Origin: Castor canadensis
Taxonomy: Eukaryota > Chordata > Mammalia > Rodentia > Castoridae
Reading direction: 5' to 3'
Length of the DNA stretch: 64,000 bases
Assembly (NCBI RefSeq): GCF_047511655.1
Contig: NC_133390.1
Span: 89,287,583 to 89,351,582 of the forward strand
Both the position numbers and the translations under genes were made by a program. The stretch's first letter is position 1. Each line of letters begins with the position of its first letter. Below are positions 12,183 to 22,617 of the stretch, piece after piece. Under the pieces are notes generated by a model, which saw nothing but the letters and a program-made list of their open reading frames with translations, did no database searches and was not told the origin of the DNA.

Positions 12183-13548
12183 CTAGTCAGCAGCTGGTGA
12201 GTGTGTAGGAGGGAGTGGTAGTGTGGTGACAGGCTGGGGAAGGATAAGAGGGGGAGTTGAAGACAGGGTTAGAGAGTGGATGAGAAGAGGCACAAAGAGT
12301 AGTTTGGAGGGAGAACAATAGTTTGTAACACACGAAAAGGAGGGAAAGTCAAGGGAGTAAGAATAGGGATAAGAAAATAGTGATTGTAAAGTTAATAATA
12401 CAAAAAAAAAACAGCTACAGAAACAACAAAATGTTCAGTCTTTTGGCAAAAGCTCTGGAGTTGTTTAGACATCCAGTCCTGTTATTGGCATATAAGCAGG
12501 AGATCTGATGTGGTCTCACCAGGTGACTGGCTTGTGAATAGGATTTGGTTCATTCTATCCACAGGTTAGTTGTAATTGGGAGGTGAGGTAAGTCTGCCAG
12601 TTCTTGCAGGGTAGTCAGAGCTGTTGTTGTTTTCACCAGGTGGCAGCTATATTGCCCTTTAGGTGCAACTCTGTTTAGTCAGCACCTCCCTCAGCAAGGT
12701 GGGGCAATTCAGTTTTGAATACTGCTCTCTGTCCCATGAGATCAGCTCAGGGATCTACCACCTGCCCCGCTTTGGGATGTTGGCTTGTCACCTCACCCAT
12801 GCTCTCAACCTTTGTGCCTCTCCAGACCTCTGTAGCAGCTCCTCTGGGAGGTTGGCTTGTCATCCCACCCCCACTCTCATCTTTGTTGCTTTACCCATGT
12901 TCATTCATTGAGAGTTAAACACTGAGAGTTCGGCTCCTTGACCATCCCAGTTCTCTGGGACAGATTCAGCATTCCACCACTCCCTCTGTTGTCAGTGTTA
13001 GATTACAGTTCATCGTTCATGCTTTTCAGTTTTGTTGGGGAGAGGGGTCAGTTTGCCCAGGGGCTGCACTGGATTATGTTCCCAGGGGATGGGTAAGGGA
13101 GTCGTGCATAGTGCATGCTGCTCACCTATTAATTCTGCAGATTCACACAAGCAGTTTTGAAATAAGCTGGTGGAAAAAAACAGCATGGTGTAGGGAGGCT
13201 TTCCATGGATTAGGGGTCCAGGATGTCACAGAGTTCAATTCTGATTGATCTTCTGTCTTACGTTTGTTGTGGGGGGAAAAGAAAGAGAGAAACGGCAAGG
13301 AGCTTTTTTTCCAAGGCTGGACATGCCTTGCTGGCTGTGCTGTGTGGGATATTTGTGGCTGTTAGGTGCAATTAAAGGCTGATCTAAGGGTCAGTCTTTG
13401 AATTTTATGTGCATATGATGTGATGGTGGTTGTTGTTTTGGCTAGAAGCAATCAGAATTACCCAAGTGTAGCTCTGATGTCTGAAGGTGGTTTCTGGAGT
13501 CACAGAGCTTAGGAATTCTGGCTCACTGTCATAATCACCATCTTGCAT
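12183..13548 (-). promoter_or_regulatory. L1 5'UTR (internal promoter region), truncated at its 3' side
   Basis: In reverse complement this matches the first ~1.35 kb of the plus-strand L1 at 34541 almost block for block: 'gcaagatggtgatt' versus 'ccaagatggcggtt' near the start, then 'ttcctaagctctgtgactc' (13482-13530 region), and the purine-rich block around 12200-12330 matching 35700-35890. The L1 5'UTR normally carries the RNA polymerase II promoter. Here it runs straight into ORF2 with no ORF1. Confidence 0.8.
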
Positions 13549-13552
13549 ACTC

Positions 13553-13975
13553 TGAGATATTTTTAAATCTCTCTTTTAAATTCTTATTTGACTCCTGGTT
13601 GGTCAGGAGTGTTTATTTAATGTTAATGAGCATTGTTTGATTTCTACATGTTGTAAATTTACCAGGTTTATACCATTATTTTCAGAAAAGCTATTTGATA
13701 TGATTCCAATGACCTTAAATTTGTTACAGTTTGTGTCTTAACATATGATCTCTCCTAGGGAATGTTCTATATGTGCTTGAGAAGAATGTGTTCTCTGCAG
13801 CTGTTGAATGTAATGTTGTATTATATGTTTATTTAGTCCATTTGGTCTAAAGTGTAGTTGAAGTCCAATATTTTCTTGTTGAGTGTCTGTCTAGATAATC
13901 TATCCTTTTTTGAAAGTGGAATATTGAAGTCTGCTACTATTAATGCTACCATTTCTCTCTTTGAATCTGTTTAGA
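13553..13975 (-). mobile_element. Old L1M LINE, continuation of the 6915-8375 copy
   Basis: Resumes ORF2 exactly where 8375 left off: 'tttttaaatctctcttttaa', 'gttggtcaggagtg', 'aacatatgatctctcctagg', 'gagaagaatgtgttctctgc', 'gtccatttggtctaaagtgt', which are standard L1 ORF2 antisense landmarks. It ends at 13975 in the endonuclease region, abutting a plus-strand L1. Confidence 0.85.
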
Positions 13976-13979
13976 GTAG

Positions 13980-15154
13980 CAATAAAAACCTTCCAATAAA
14001 AAAAAGTGTAACACCAGATGTCTCCATGGAAGAGTTCCAACAAACATTTAAGGCAAAATTAATACCAATATTTTCTTAATTCTTCAAAAAAAGATAGAAG
14101 TACAGGGAATATTTCTAAATTCACTTTGTGGGACCAGAACCACACTTACACCAAATTCATACAGAAACACCACAGGAAAACTACAGACCAATGTCTCTGA
14201 TGAACAAAGGTGCAAAAATCCTCAATAAAGTACTTGCAAACTGAATTCAACAACATAGCAGAAATATTACACATGACCAAATTGGATTTACCTTTGCAAG
14301 GTTACAAGGTTGGTTAAAAATAGACAAATCACTCAATGAGATATATACTATATTGATTGAAGTGAATTATACAAACAAAATGACCACCCCAAGAGATGAA
14401 AGAAAAATACTGGACGAGATTCAACATAAGTTGTAGGTATAAATTCTTAACAATCTAGATATAGAAGTGAACTTTCTTAGTAGAATAAAAGCCATTTATG
14501 AAGGCTCATAGCATCATAATAAATGGGAAAAACTCAAAATTTTTCCAATAAGGATGCCTACTCAGCATTTCTAGTAAACATACTACTGAATGTTCTAGCC
14601 AGATAAATCAGAAAAAAATATAATCATCACCCAAACTGAGCAAAGAATAAAATTATACCTATTTGTAGTTGATGTGGATCTATATATATAAAACTCTAAA
14701 TATGTCACAAAAAGAAGAAAACACTAATATACCTAATAAATGAATTCAGAAAAGTTGAAGAACACAAAATCAACATACAAAATTCTTTATATGGATTTCT
14801 GTGCAGTAATAACACTTGTCAAAAAAGAAACAAGAAAGCTAAAACTATAAGACATTAATGAAATAAATCAAAGAAGACACCAATAACTGGAAAATATTGT
14901 GTACTGATGAACTTCAGGAATTAATTTTGTTAAAATATCCATATGATAGAAAAAAACATATGGATTTAATCTTTAACAATATTCCAATGACAATACTCAT
15001 AGAAATAGAAAAAAAAATTCTAAGATATGCAAGACACCACAGAAGACCCTGAATAATCAAAGCAATCTTGATAAAGGAAAACAGAGTTAGAAGTATCACA
15101 CATCCTGATTTGAAATTATATTACAAAACTATACCAATCAAAACAATGTGGTTG
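13980..15154 (+). mobile_element. Old L1 LINE fragment, ORF2 reverse transcriptase region
   Basis: Plus-strand ORF2 sequence: 'aataaaaaccttccaat', 'acagaccaatgtctctgatg', 'caaaaatcctcaataaagta', 'gaaaaatactggacgagatt', 'caataactggaaaatattg' and finally 'ccaatcaaaacaatgtggtt'. It starts about 120 bp downstream (in L1 coordinates) of where the next element (15155-18252) ends, and stops abruptly in late ORF2 without a 3'UTR. Many stops; no coding capacity. Confidence 0.8.
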
Positions 15155-16938
15155 TAACATCAGTGAGATGGCTGAGTAGAGGTCCACGATACAGGCTCCC
15201 TCCACAACAAAAGCACCAAAACAAAGCAAAATAATAGTTATTCTACTGAAGTGTTTGAAGGAGAGAATTAGAGTGTAGTAGGGATGTAGCAGAGGGGACA
15301 GAGACCCAGGATGGCCTTATGAAGATGGGAGGAAAAAACACTCAATCTACCATTTGTTTCCCCAAGTGAGATTGACCCTAGCTACTTAGACACTGCTAGC
15401 ACTGCAGGCATTGTTCCAGCTGAAGAAACTACACAAAGATTATACTATTTCACCTACTTTGAAACCAAAGTCAATGTAGCCTACCCAACTGCCACCATAG
15501 AACTCACTAGGAAGAGAAAGTCTTTTACTATGAAAGTCAATAAATTGAGAGATGCTTTTGATTTTCCAGATATGCAAATACTCAGAAATATGAAAGAACA
15601 AGGTAACATGATGCTCAACAGAACAAAATAATTCTCTAGTAATTCATCTCAAGAAAAGGAAACCAACAAATTGCTTGAAAAATAGTTCAGAATAATAGTC
15701 TCAAGGAAACTTAATGAGATGTAAGAAAATAAAACATACAATTCAATGTAATTAGGAAAGTTGTTCATGATCAGAGTGAGAAATTCAGTGAGGAGATTGA
15801 GATCAGAAAAACAAACAGAAATCTTGAAATAAAAGAATAACTGAATAAGTGAAATAAAAAGCACCAGTGTGAGCTTCAACAATAGACTAGAGTAAGCAGA
15901 AGACATAATTTCTTAGCTCTAAGAGATGTCTTTGGAAGTAACCCAAATAAAAAGAAAAAAGAAAAAAATAGAATAGAGAAAATCCATGAGACTTACTGGA
16001 CACCAATATGTGGATAAATATTTGCATTATGAGTGTCCCAAAAAGGATAAAGAAGAAAAAATGTAGAACACCTATTTAATGGAATAATGGTTGAAAACTT
16101 CCTAAATATTGGGAAAAACACAGACATTTAGGTCTAGGAATTTCAAAGGGCTCAACTGTCAAAAGTACAAGACAAGGAGAGAATTCTAAAAATAGCGAGA
16201 GAAAAGCACCAAAGCATATGTAGGAACATCACCACTAGACTAATAGCAGATTTCACAGCAGAAACATTACAGGTCAGAAGAGAATGGGATGAAATCTTCA
16301 AAAACTGGGAGGGAAAAAATAAACTGCCAACAGAGACTGCTATACCAAGCAAAGACACCCTTCAGAAATGAAGGAGAAATAGACACTTTAAGAAAATCAA
16401 AAATTGAGAGAATTCATCACCACCAGACCAGCCTTGTAATAAATGCTTAAGAGAGTTCTACACTGAGAAGTGAAAAGAAGATACTACTATGAAAATGCAT
16501 GAATGTACAAAATTCATTAGTAGAGTAGCTACAAAGAAGAGAAAGAGAAAACTCATCACACCATATCAATATAGAAAACTACCGAACTACAAAAATGAAC
16601 AAGAGAAGAAAAAAGTAACAAAGCACATGCTATAAAACCAGAAAAAAAAAGATAATTAATGACAGGAGTAAATTCTTATCTATCAATTATAATCTTGAAT
16701 GCTTAAATTTTGAAATAAAGATTTAGACTGGCCAAATAGATAAAAAAATAAGACTCAGCAACATGGTGCATAAAAGAAATTTGTTTCACCAGTAAAGAAA
16801 GACATAGACTGGAAGTGAAGGGATAGAGAAAGATATTTCATACAAATGGAGACAAAAAGTGAACAGTTGTAGGTATACTTATATTAAATAAAATTTATAA
16901 GCTAAAAACTATAAAAAGAAACATCACTACATAATAAT

Positions 16939-17011
16939 AAAGAGATAAATTTTAAAGAGATAAATTTTATAATACATATAAAATTTTATACATATAAATT
17001 TTATATGTATT
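16939..17011. repeat. AT-rich direct repeat and 41-bp palindrome inside L1
   Basis: Two copies of aagagataaatttta sit side by side (about 16940-16968). They are followed by an imperfect palindrome whose arms aatacatataaaattt (16971) and aaattttatatgtatt (ending 17011) are fully complementary with a short spacer. It appears to be a local expansion within L1 ORF2. Confidence 0.75.
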
Positions 17012-17231
17012 ATGTTAATACATATGCACCCAACACTGGAACATAAAATTACACAAAGCAAATATGATTAGGTCTAAATGGAAAGATAGGTTCAATAAAA
17101 TAATATTTGTAGACTTCAACACCCTACTCTTATCGATGGACAGATAACCCAGACCAAAAGATCAACCAAAATATTTGAAGTTAAAGAAGGCTATAGACCA
17201 CATGGACCTAATAAATATTTGCAGAACATTT

Positions 17232-17559
17232 TCTATTTGGCAGTACTTGGATTTGAGCTCAGGGCCTCATGCTTGCTAAGAAAGTGCTGTATCATTTGAG
17301 CCACACTCACAGCCTTTTTGCTTTTGTTGTTTTACAGATAGGGTCTCACTTTTTGCCTTGGGCCAGCTTCAGAACACAATCTTCCTATCTCTGATCTTGC
17401 ATAGCTGAGATTATAGCATGCACCACATACCCAATTTGTTCTTTGAGACAGGGTCTCACTAACTTTTAGCTGAGGCTAGCCTCAAACCACAATCCTTTTA
17501 TCTCTGCTTCCAAAGTAGCTGAGATTATAAGAGTGAACCACTATTCCTGGCCCAGTTGA
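17232..17559 (-). mobile_element. Composite B1-B1-ID SINE with 10-bp TSD
   Basis: On the plus strand the order is an ID unit (about 17236-17312, 'gagctcagggcctcatgctt'), a B1 monomer (about 17320-17425, 'gatagggtctcac') and a second B1 monomer (17430-17555, 'gagacagggtctcactaact'). The SINE therefore reads B1-B1-ID on the minus strand. It is flanked by cagaacattt at 17222-17231 and 17560-17569 and splits L1 ORF2 cleanly. ID is tRNA-derived and B1 is 7SL-derived; such fusions are typical of certain rodent lineages. Confidence 0.9.
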
Positions 17560-18254
17560 CAGAACATTTAATCCAACTCCTGCAGAGTATTCATTCTTCT
17601 GATCCACACATGGAACATTAGACAGGATAGACCATATATTAAGAAGCAAAAATAAATCCAAACATTAAAAAAATTTTTAATCATAGTATATATCTTCTCT
17701 AACCACAATAAAATAGAAATTAACAAGAAGAACTTTAGAAATTTTACAGACAAGTGAACATGAAACAATATGCTCTTGAATGACCAATGGGTCAGTGAAA
17801 AAATCAGAAGAATCTTGAAACAAGTGGCAAACATAGGGGATATAGAAAAAATAGTATTCAGAATGAAGTTTAAAGCAATAGGTGCCTACATTACAAAAAA
17901 CTAGAAAAGTTTCAAGTAAACAACCTAACAATAAACTCAAGAAACAAAAAATACAAAAGCAAACCAATCCAAAATTAGTAAAAGGAAATAAACAACAAAA
18001 ATCAGAGAATCCTTAGACCAAATAAAGATTTAAAAAATATAAAAGATCAATTTAATGAACAGTTGTTTTTTTCAAAAATATAAACAAAATTTACAAACCT
18101 TTCCATAGATTAAATAATAAAAAGGAGAGAAGACCCAAAGAAATAAAATCACAGATGCAAAAGGAGATTTAGTAGCTAAACAAAGATTGTTTAGGGACTA
18201 TTATGGGAACTATATGCCAATTAATGGGAAAACCTGAAAGAAATGAATACATGA

Positions 18255-19630
18255 ATACCAGCTCTCTACCAAATGCAAGCATTCCTGTCCTTTTGCTTGC
18301 TTCTTATTCTCCTTTTTGAGACGTTTTTTTAGGAAAAGCTCTGTTATTGGTGGTTGAATAACACCCAACCAGATCCAATCAGAGCTAGGATCAACTCAAG
18401 GTCACCTTGTAAAATAAGAATTCAGGTGCTTGATGGCCTTTTACAACATCCCTGGCATGCTGTCACCATTGCATACATGTCAGTGGTAAAGAACTCACCA
18501 CCCTCTCTCTCTACCCAGTGTATTGAATTGCACTGTTCTTGGAATGTAATCAAAACCCAACCTCATCATTTATTCCCATCATCACTGCAAAATGTACTCA
18601 GTGAAGGAAGAATTCCCTGGCCTCTAAATAGACACTCCAGCAGAATCTATGATGTTTCTGATTGTTCATAAGTAATGCACAGGATACAGTGTTGAAAGTC
18701 ACTGAAGTTCAATCTCAATTCTGTAATTAAATATTCAATTCAGTATGTTAATCAATATTTTTGTCTTCATACAAAAGCAAAAATATCTTCCTATTCTACT
18801 CTAACCCCTTTATGGGGTTGAACTTCCCATCTAACTAACCTTGGTCTCAGACCCTTCTGTAGTTGACACGCAGGAAGATAGGAGAAAATGAACATGCTAC
18901 TTCAGGGATTTGCAATACAGAACTTTAAAGTCCTTCTTCTGTAAAAACCCCTTCCAAGATCTTCCAGCTAATTTTGTTCTTGTAATACTTTTGTTTCCCC
19001 CCGCCCTTTTTTTCTTAAAGAGAATCTCTTAAATTCCATTAGGCTAAGACCTCACAAAACCTGGATCTGCTCAAGTGTCATTGGTGCTGCCTTAAGGTGG
19101 CTCTACAGTTGATGGTTCTGGTTAATGATTGAAATTGGTGATTCCCAAGTACTCGCAGTAGGTAGGTTCTTTATGGGTTCTTTTTCCGGGCTCTTCTGAG
19201 ATGACTTCCGGATGTCAGCAGTCCCAAACTTTGGCTGGTTGTGGGCAAGCTAGACTAGGGACAGTGAGGCATGGGAACCAAGAGCCACAAGCTAAGAATA
19301 AACACTGTATTAATAGGTAACTTGAAGTCTCTCACCCGACATTCAGCTATGGCAGCTACAGGATTTTAACCTTGCCCTGATGATTTGCAGAGCTATGGGT
19401 AAGCACAACTCAAGTGAATGGAGAAAAACAGCTGGCAACACTCATCCTTGGACTAAAAGGAAATTTTATTACATTAAATATCTCCTAACAATGGGCTTTT
19501 CTTTCCTAAAAGCCTATCTTCTAAACAAAACACCCGGTAGATTCTGACATATATTACCTATGTCAATTAAGAAGACTTGGTCTCTGGGAATCCCAAACTT
19601 ACCAGTTTCTAAAACATAAGATGCAAGTAG
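18255..19630. other. Single-copy non-coding DNA, nothing recognised
   Basis: Includes an open frame of 105 codons at 18354-18671 with no motif, no Kozak or splice context and no recognisable homologue. I treat it as chance. Confidence 0.45.
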
Positions 19631-19634
19631 AGGA

Positions 19635-19772
19635 GGGTTGTCACAGGAAGTTATTAACTTGGATGATCTCAGACTTTTGACCTTCACAATTCTGTAAGAA
19701 TAAATTTGTGTTTGCATTAAGCCCCTAAGTTTGTGATATTTTTATAGCACCCATAGAAAGCTAACATACCCT
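19635..19772 (+). repeat. MaLR/ERVL-type LTR 3' end fragment (MLT1/MST-like)
   Basis: Contains the typical LTR ending: 'gatgatctcagacttttgac', 'cttcacaattctgtaagaat', 'aaatttgtgtttgcattaag', 'cccctaagtttgtgatattt', 'ttatagcacccatagaaagc'. This corresponds to the polyadenylation and U5-like segment of mammalian MaLR LTRs. No internal or coding sequence is attached. Confidence 0.7.
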
Positions 19773-19774
19773 TC

Positions 19775-22405
19775 AGATAATTGAAGAACATTACAGCTTC
19801 TTGAGAATCAGTAAAGAAGTCATGTAGCTCAGAAGTATTGAAAGTCCTTTTAGATGATATTCAAGCAAAAAGCAGTGGCTCCTTCTGGTATACTAATGTC
19901 ATCAAACTTAAATAAATTTCACTGTTCTAAAATGTTTTCTTATGAGTTCTGTTTTTTAATTATTATTTTTGTTTGTTATTTGTTTTGTTTTTGAGGTAGA
20001 TCTTCCAAAATAACCCTAATGATTAGCTTTTATAACATCAAATTGCTATTCTGCCTAATCTTTGGGGCCTTCTCCAACTTGGAGAAAATAAAAACAAAAA
20101 ACAAAAAAATTGGGGGCACCAGTACAAGGTCCTACTTCTATTGACAACTTCAAAGTTCTTCAACTAAAACTAACTTCTTTTGTTCTAATTTCTGCAGGCT
20201 GTATTACTGCCTTCTGCTAAAGAGCTTTAAATTATCCCTGCCCAACACTATTTTTGGTATCCAGGACAATAGATTATTATAGGCAGAAGAAAAAATTCAG
20301 GGCAGTACTCTAAAAATAGGGCATTTCATTTTGAAAATGACTTATCTCATACTTGGTCCCAGGGTATTTGCAGTGACAAAAAAAATTCCCTGGGGGAGCA
20401 AAGCAAGGACCTTGATAGCATTTCAGAATAGCCAGGTTAGGTTGATTCTATTTTGTTCATTCTTTAAGTTTGATCAATTTCCTGTGTCCATTTGAATAAC
20501 TCTATAGCTTACTAAGTCCCCCCAATAATTCAGTACACTAGCAATTTCAATTTAGCACTCTTAATATAGCTCTTATTTCTTAGCAAAGCACAAAATGCAA
20601 GAAAAACCTTAAGCATCAGCATCTATGTTTTCTGCCTTACCATAGGAATTATATTACTTGTGTTTTAATAGATGCATAAATTTACATACATATCATTACA
20701 ACATTTTCAAATAATGGTACAACAGCAACATAACAACTCCATAGCAACTGGTGTATGATTAACACATTTGTTGGTGTCTCTAATTATTCTAAATATAGAC
20801 AAGTTACATTTCTTCCACTATTTCATTTTTCTTTAAAGAACAAATTCAAGGCAGCCTATATTTATGGAGACTGTACAATGTACTAAGAGACAACATACTG
20901 GATACTGGTTATAAGAGGAAAGGGCATGCACATGTCCCCTTCTTAAGAAGCAGAAAAGTGACACAGACATTCAAAAATAAACCCATTTCAGAGTGTGAGG
21001 ATAATGTAAGTATAAGTACAATTTCTTCTGTTGCATGACTAAAATGAACAGAAGAAATCAAAATGTGATTTCATGAATCATATTGCTTATTTTCATACAA
21101 AGAGATTTTTTAAAATAATTTCCTTAAATGCTCAAAGACAGAAGGAATAATGGGAATAAATGTCACAGGGAATATGCTCAATAGATGAGGTACATTAATC
21201 ACATCTAGTTGCTCAATTAAGATGAAAGTAGATTCTGTGGATGCAAAGTCTAATCGAATTTTTGATGTGTGCCTTTCTACATCAGGTTCTTGGAAGAGAT
21301 AGCTTGACCAACACAACTGAGATCCATGACAATAGGCAAGGTCCCTGGTGTGACAGAGCAGTGTGGGCGAGGGGTCAGTGATTAGCTTGAAGACTGACAG
21401 AGATTAGTCTTGCTACAACCCACGCTATAAAGTGCCTGTCAAAATCTTGGACTGAAGTGTGTTTCTGAGGTCAGTAGTTGAGGCCTATTAAGGGAATCAG
21501 GATTGTACTCCATCTTCTTAGCACTGTAAAACACATGCCACTCATATAGCAAACTGCACAAGTGTTTGGGATCATGGAAAAATCAAATAACAGAGAGGTA
21601 AGGAGAAACAACAGTGAAAAAATAATCTTCAGTCTGCATTGCTTTGCTTTATAGAGTATGGAATAATAACAAATAAAAGTCTGGTTTTTGTGTCTTCCCT
21701 TCTGGAATCTCTGATGTGAGTAGTATTTAAAGGACAGCCTCATCATGGGGCAGAGCACAAACAAACCTGTGAAACCACACCTGCCAACTCTGGAGAAGGG
21801 AAAAGGGCAGAAGATCACCTATTGCCAATGAGTTAATCTGTCATGCCTACAAAACAAAGTCTCCATTCAGAGAGCTTTGGGTTGGTGAACACCTGGATGA
21901 CTGGGACGGTAGCACACCTGGAGAGTGCATGGATGCTCTGGGTCCCTTACCCTATACTATGCTCTAAACATCTCTTCATTCTGGTTCTTCCTGAGTTGTT
22001 TCCTTTTATAATAAACTCATAATCTAGTAAGTAAACTGTTTTTTTGAAGACTATGAACCACTCTAGCAAATGATCTAACTTAAGGAAGAGACTGTGATAC
22101 CTTCAAATTTATGATTAGTTGATCAGAAGCACAGGAATTGTGACTGACTTCTGACGTGGGGGCAATCTTATGAGATTGTGCCCCTAACTTGTGAGATCTG
22201 ATGTTACCTATAGATAGATAGGGATAGAATTTAGGGTACCTAGCTGATGTGCAGAGGACTGAATTAAATTGTGGGAAAAATCCCATGCTTGATGGCTAGA
22301 ACTATTGAATATGAGAGTAAAGAAAACATTTTTTTTCTATGACAGGTACAAGAATATAATGGGTGAAAGACAGTCCAGACACCAAGAAGAAAGCCAACAA
22401 AAAGA
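19775..22405. other. Mostly single-copy DNA; possible L2 fragment
   Basis: About 20845-20990 faintly resembles a reversed L2 3' end ('tatatttatggagactgtac', 'ggatactggttataagagg'). The rest has no recognised gene or repeat. A 115-codon minus frame at 21471-21818 has no recognisable family. Confidence 0.4.
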
Positions 22406-22409
22406 AAGA

Positions 22410-22580
22410 TAATTGGGTTGGAAATCAAACTTAAATTCAAATTGAAATTATCTACCTACTAGCCACTGGACTTAACATTTTTACCTCCCCTAAGCTTCAG
22501 TAGCAATATCTGTAGAATGAAAATGATGATAACTGCCCTGCCCACTTACTTTATCAGGTGATTATGCAGATAAATTATAA
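22410..22580 (+). repeat. MIR SINE
   Basis: 'gggttggaaatcaaactt', 'ctactagccactggacttaa', 'ttacctcccctaagcttcag', 'aatatctgtagaatgaaaat', 'gatgataactgccctgccca' follow the MIR order from the middle to the 3' end. Confidence 0.8.
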
Positions 22581-22617
22581 CAAAGATCAACCAATTTTAC
22601 TTATTAATTTGCCTGGG

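Larger units (their letters stand above)
8381..13548 (-). mobile_element. Younger L1 LINE lacking ORF1, inserted in an older L1M
   Basis: A rodent L1 whose 3'UTR lies at 8381-8778, ORF2 remnant at 8779-12182 and 5'UTR at 12183-13548. Its 3'UTR matches the ends of the plus-strand L1s at 41432-41862 and 23729-24032 ('gtgtacattgtttgggccac' on the plus strand). Its 5'UTR matches 34541-35890 in reverse. ORF1, the distal 5'UTR and the first ~400 bases of ORF2 are missing. Flanking old L1M sequence rejoins across it; only a short TSD-like match (tgaga) is visible. No coding capacity remains. Confidence 0.9.
15155..18252 (+). mobile_element. Old L1 LINE, 5'UTR-ORF1-ORF2 5' part, 3' half missing
   Basis: Starts with L1-like 5' leader ('catcagtgagatggctgagt'), passes through ORF1 C-terminal sequence at about 16090-16450 ('caaaagtacaagacaaggag', 'acagcagaaacattacaggt', 'acccttcagaaatgaaggag'), then ORF2 endonuclease from about 16660 ('atagactggccaaatagata', 'gacatagactggaagtgaag', 'gacttcaacaccctactctt'). 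It stops near 'gggaaaacctgaaagaaatg' early in the reverse transcriptase part. A SINE interrupts it at 17232-17559. All frames are degenerate. Confidence 0.85.

Noticed and set aside
13975..15154. Twin-priming (5' inversion) of the minus-strand L1M that ends at 13975
   Set aside because: The inverted piece would have to come from upstream of the endonuclease, but 13980-15154 is downstream reverse-transcriptase sequence that overlaps the minus copy.
18354..18671. A 105-codon frame in single-copy DNA
   Set aside because: No recognisable motif, start context or splice signals; length is within chance expectation for a 64-kb window.
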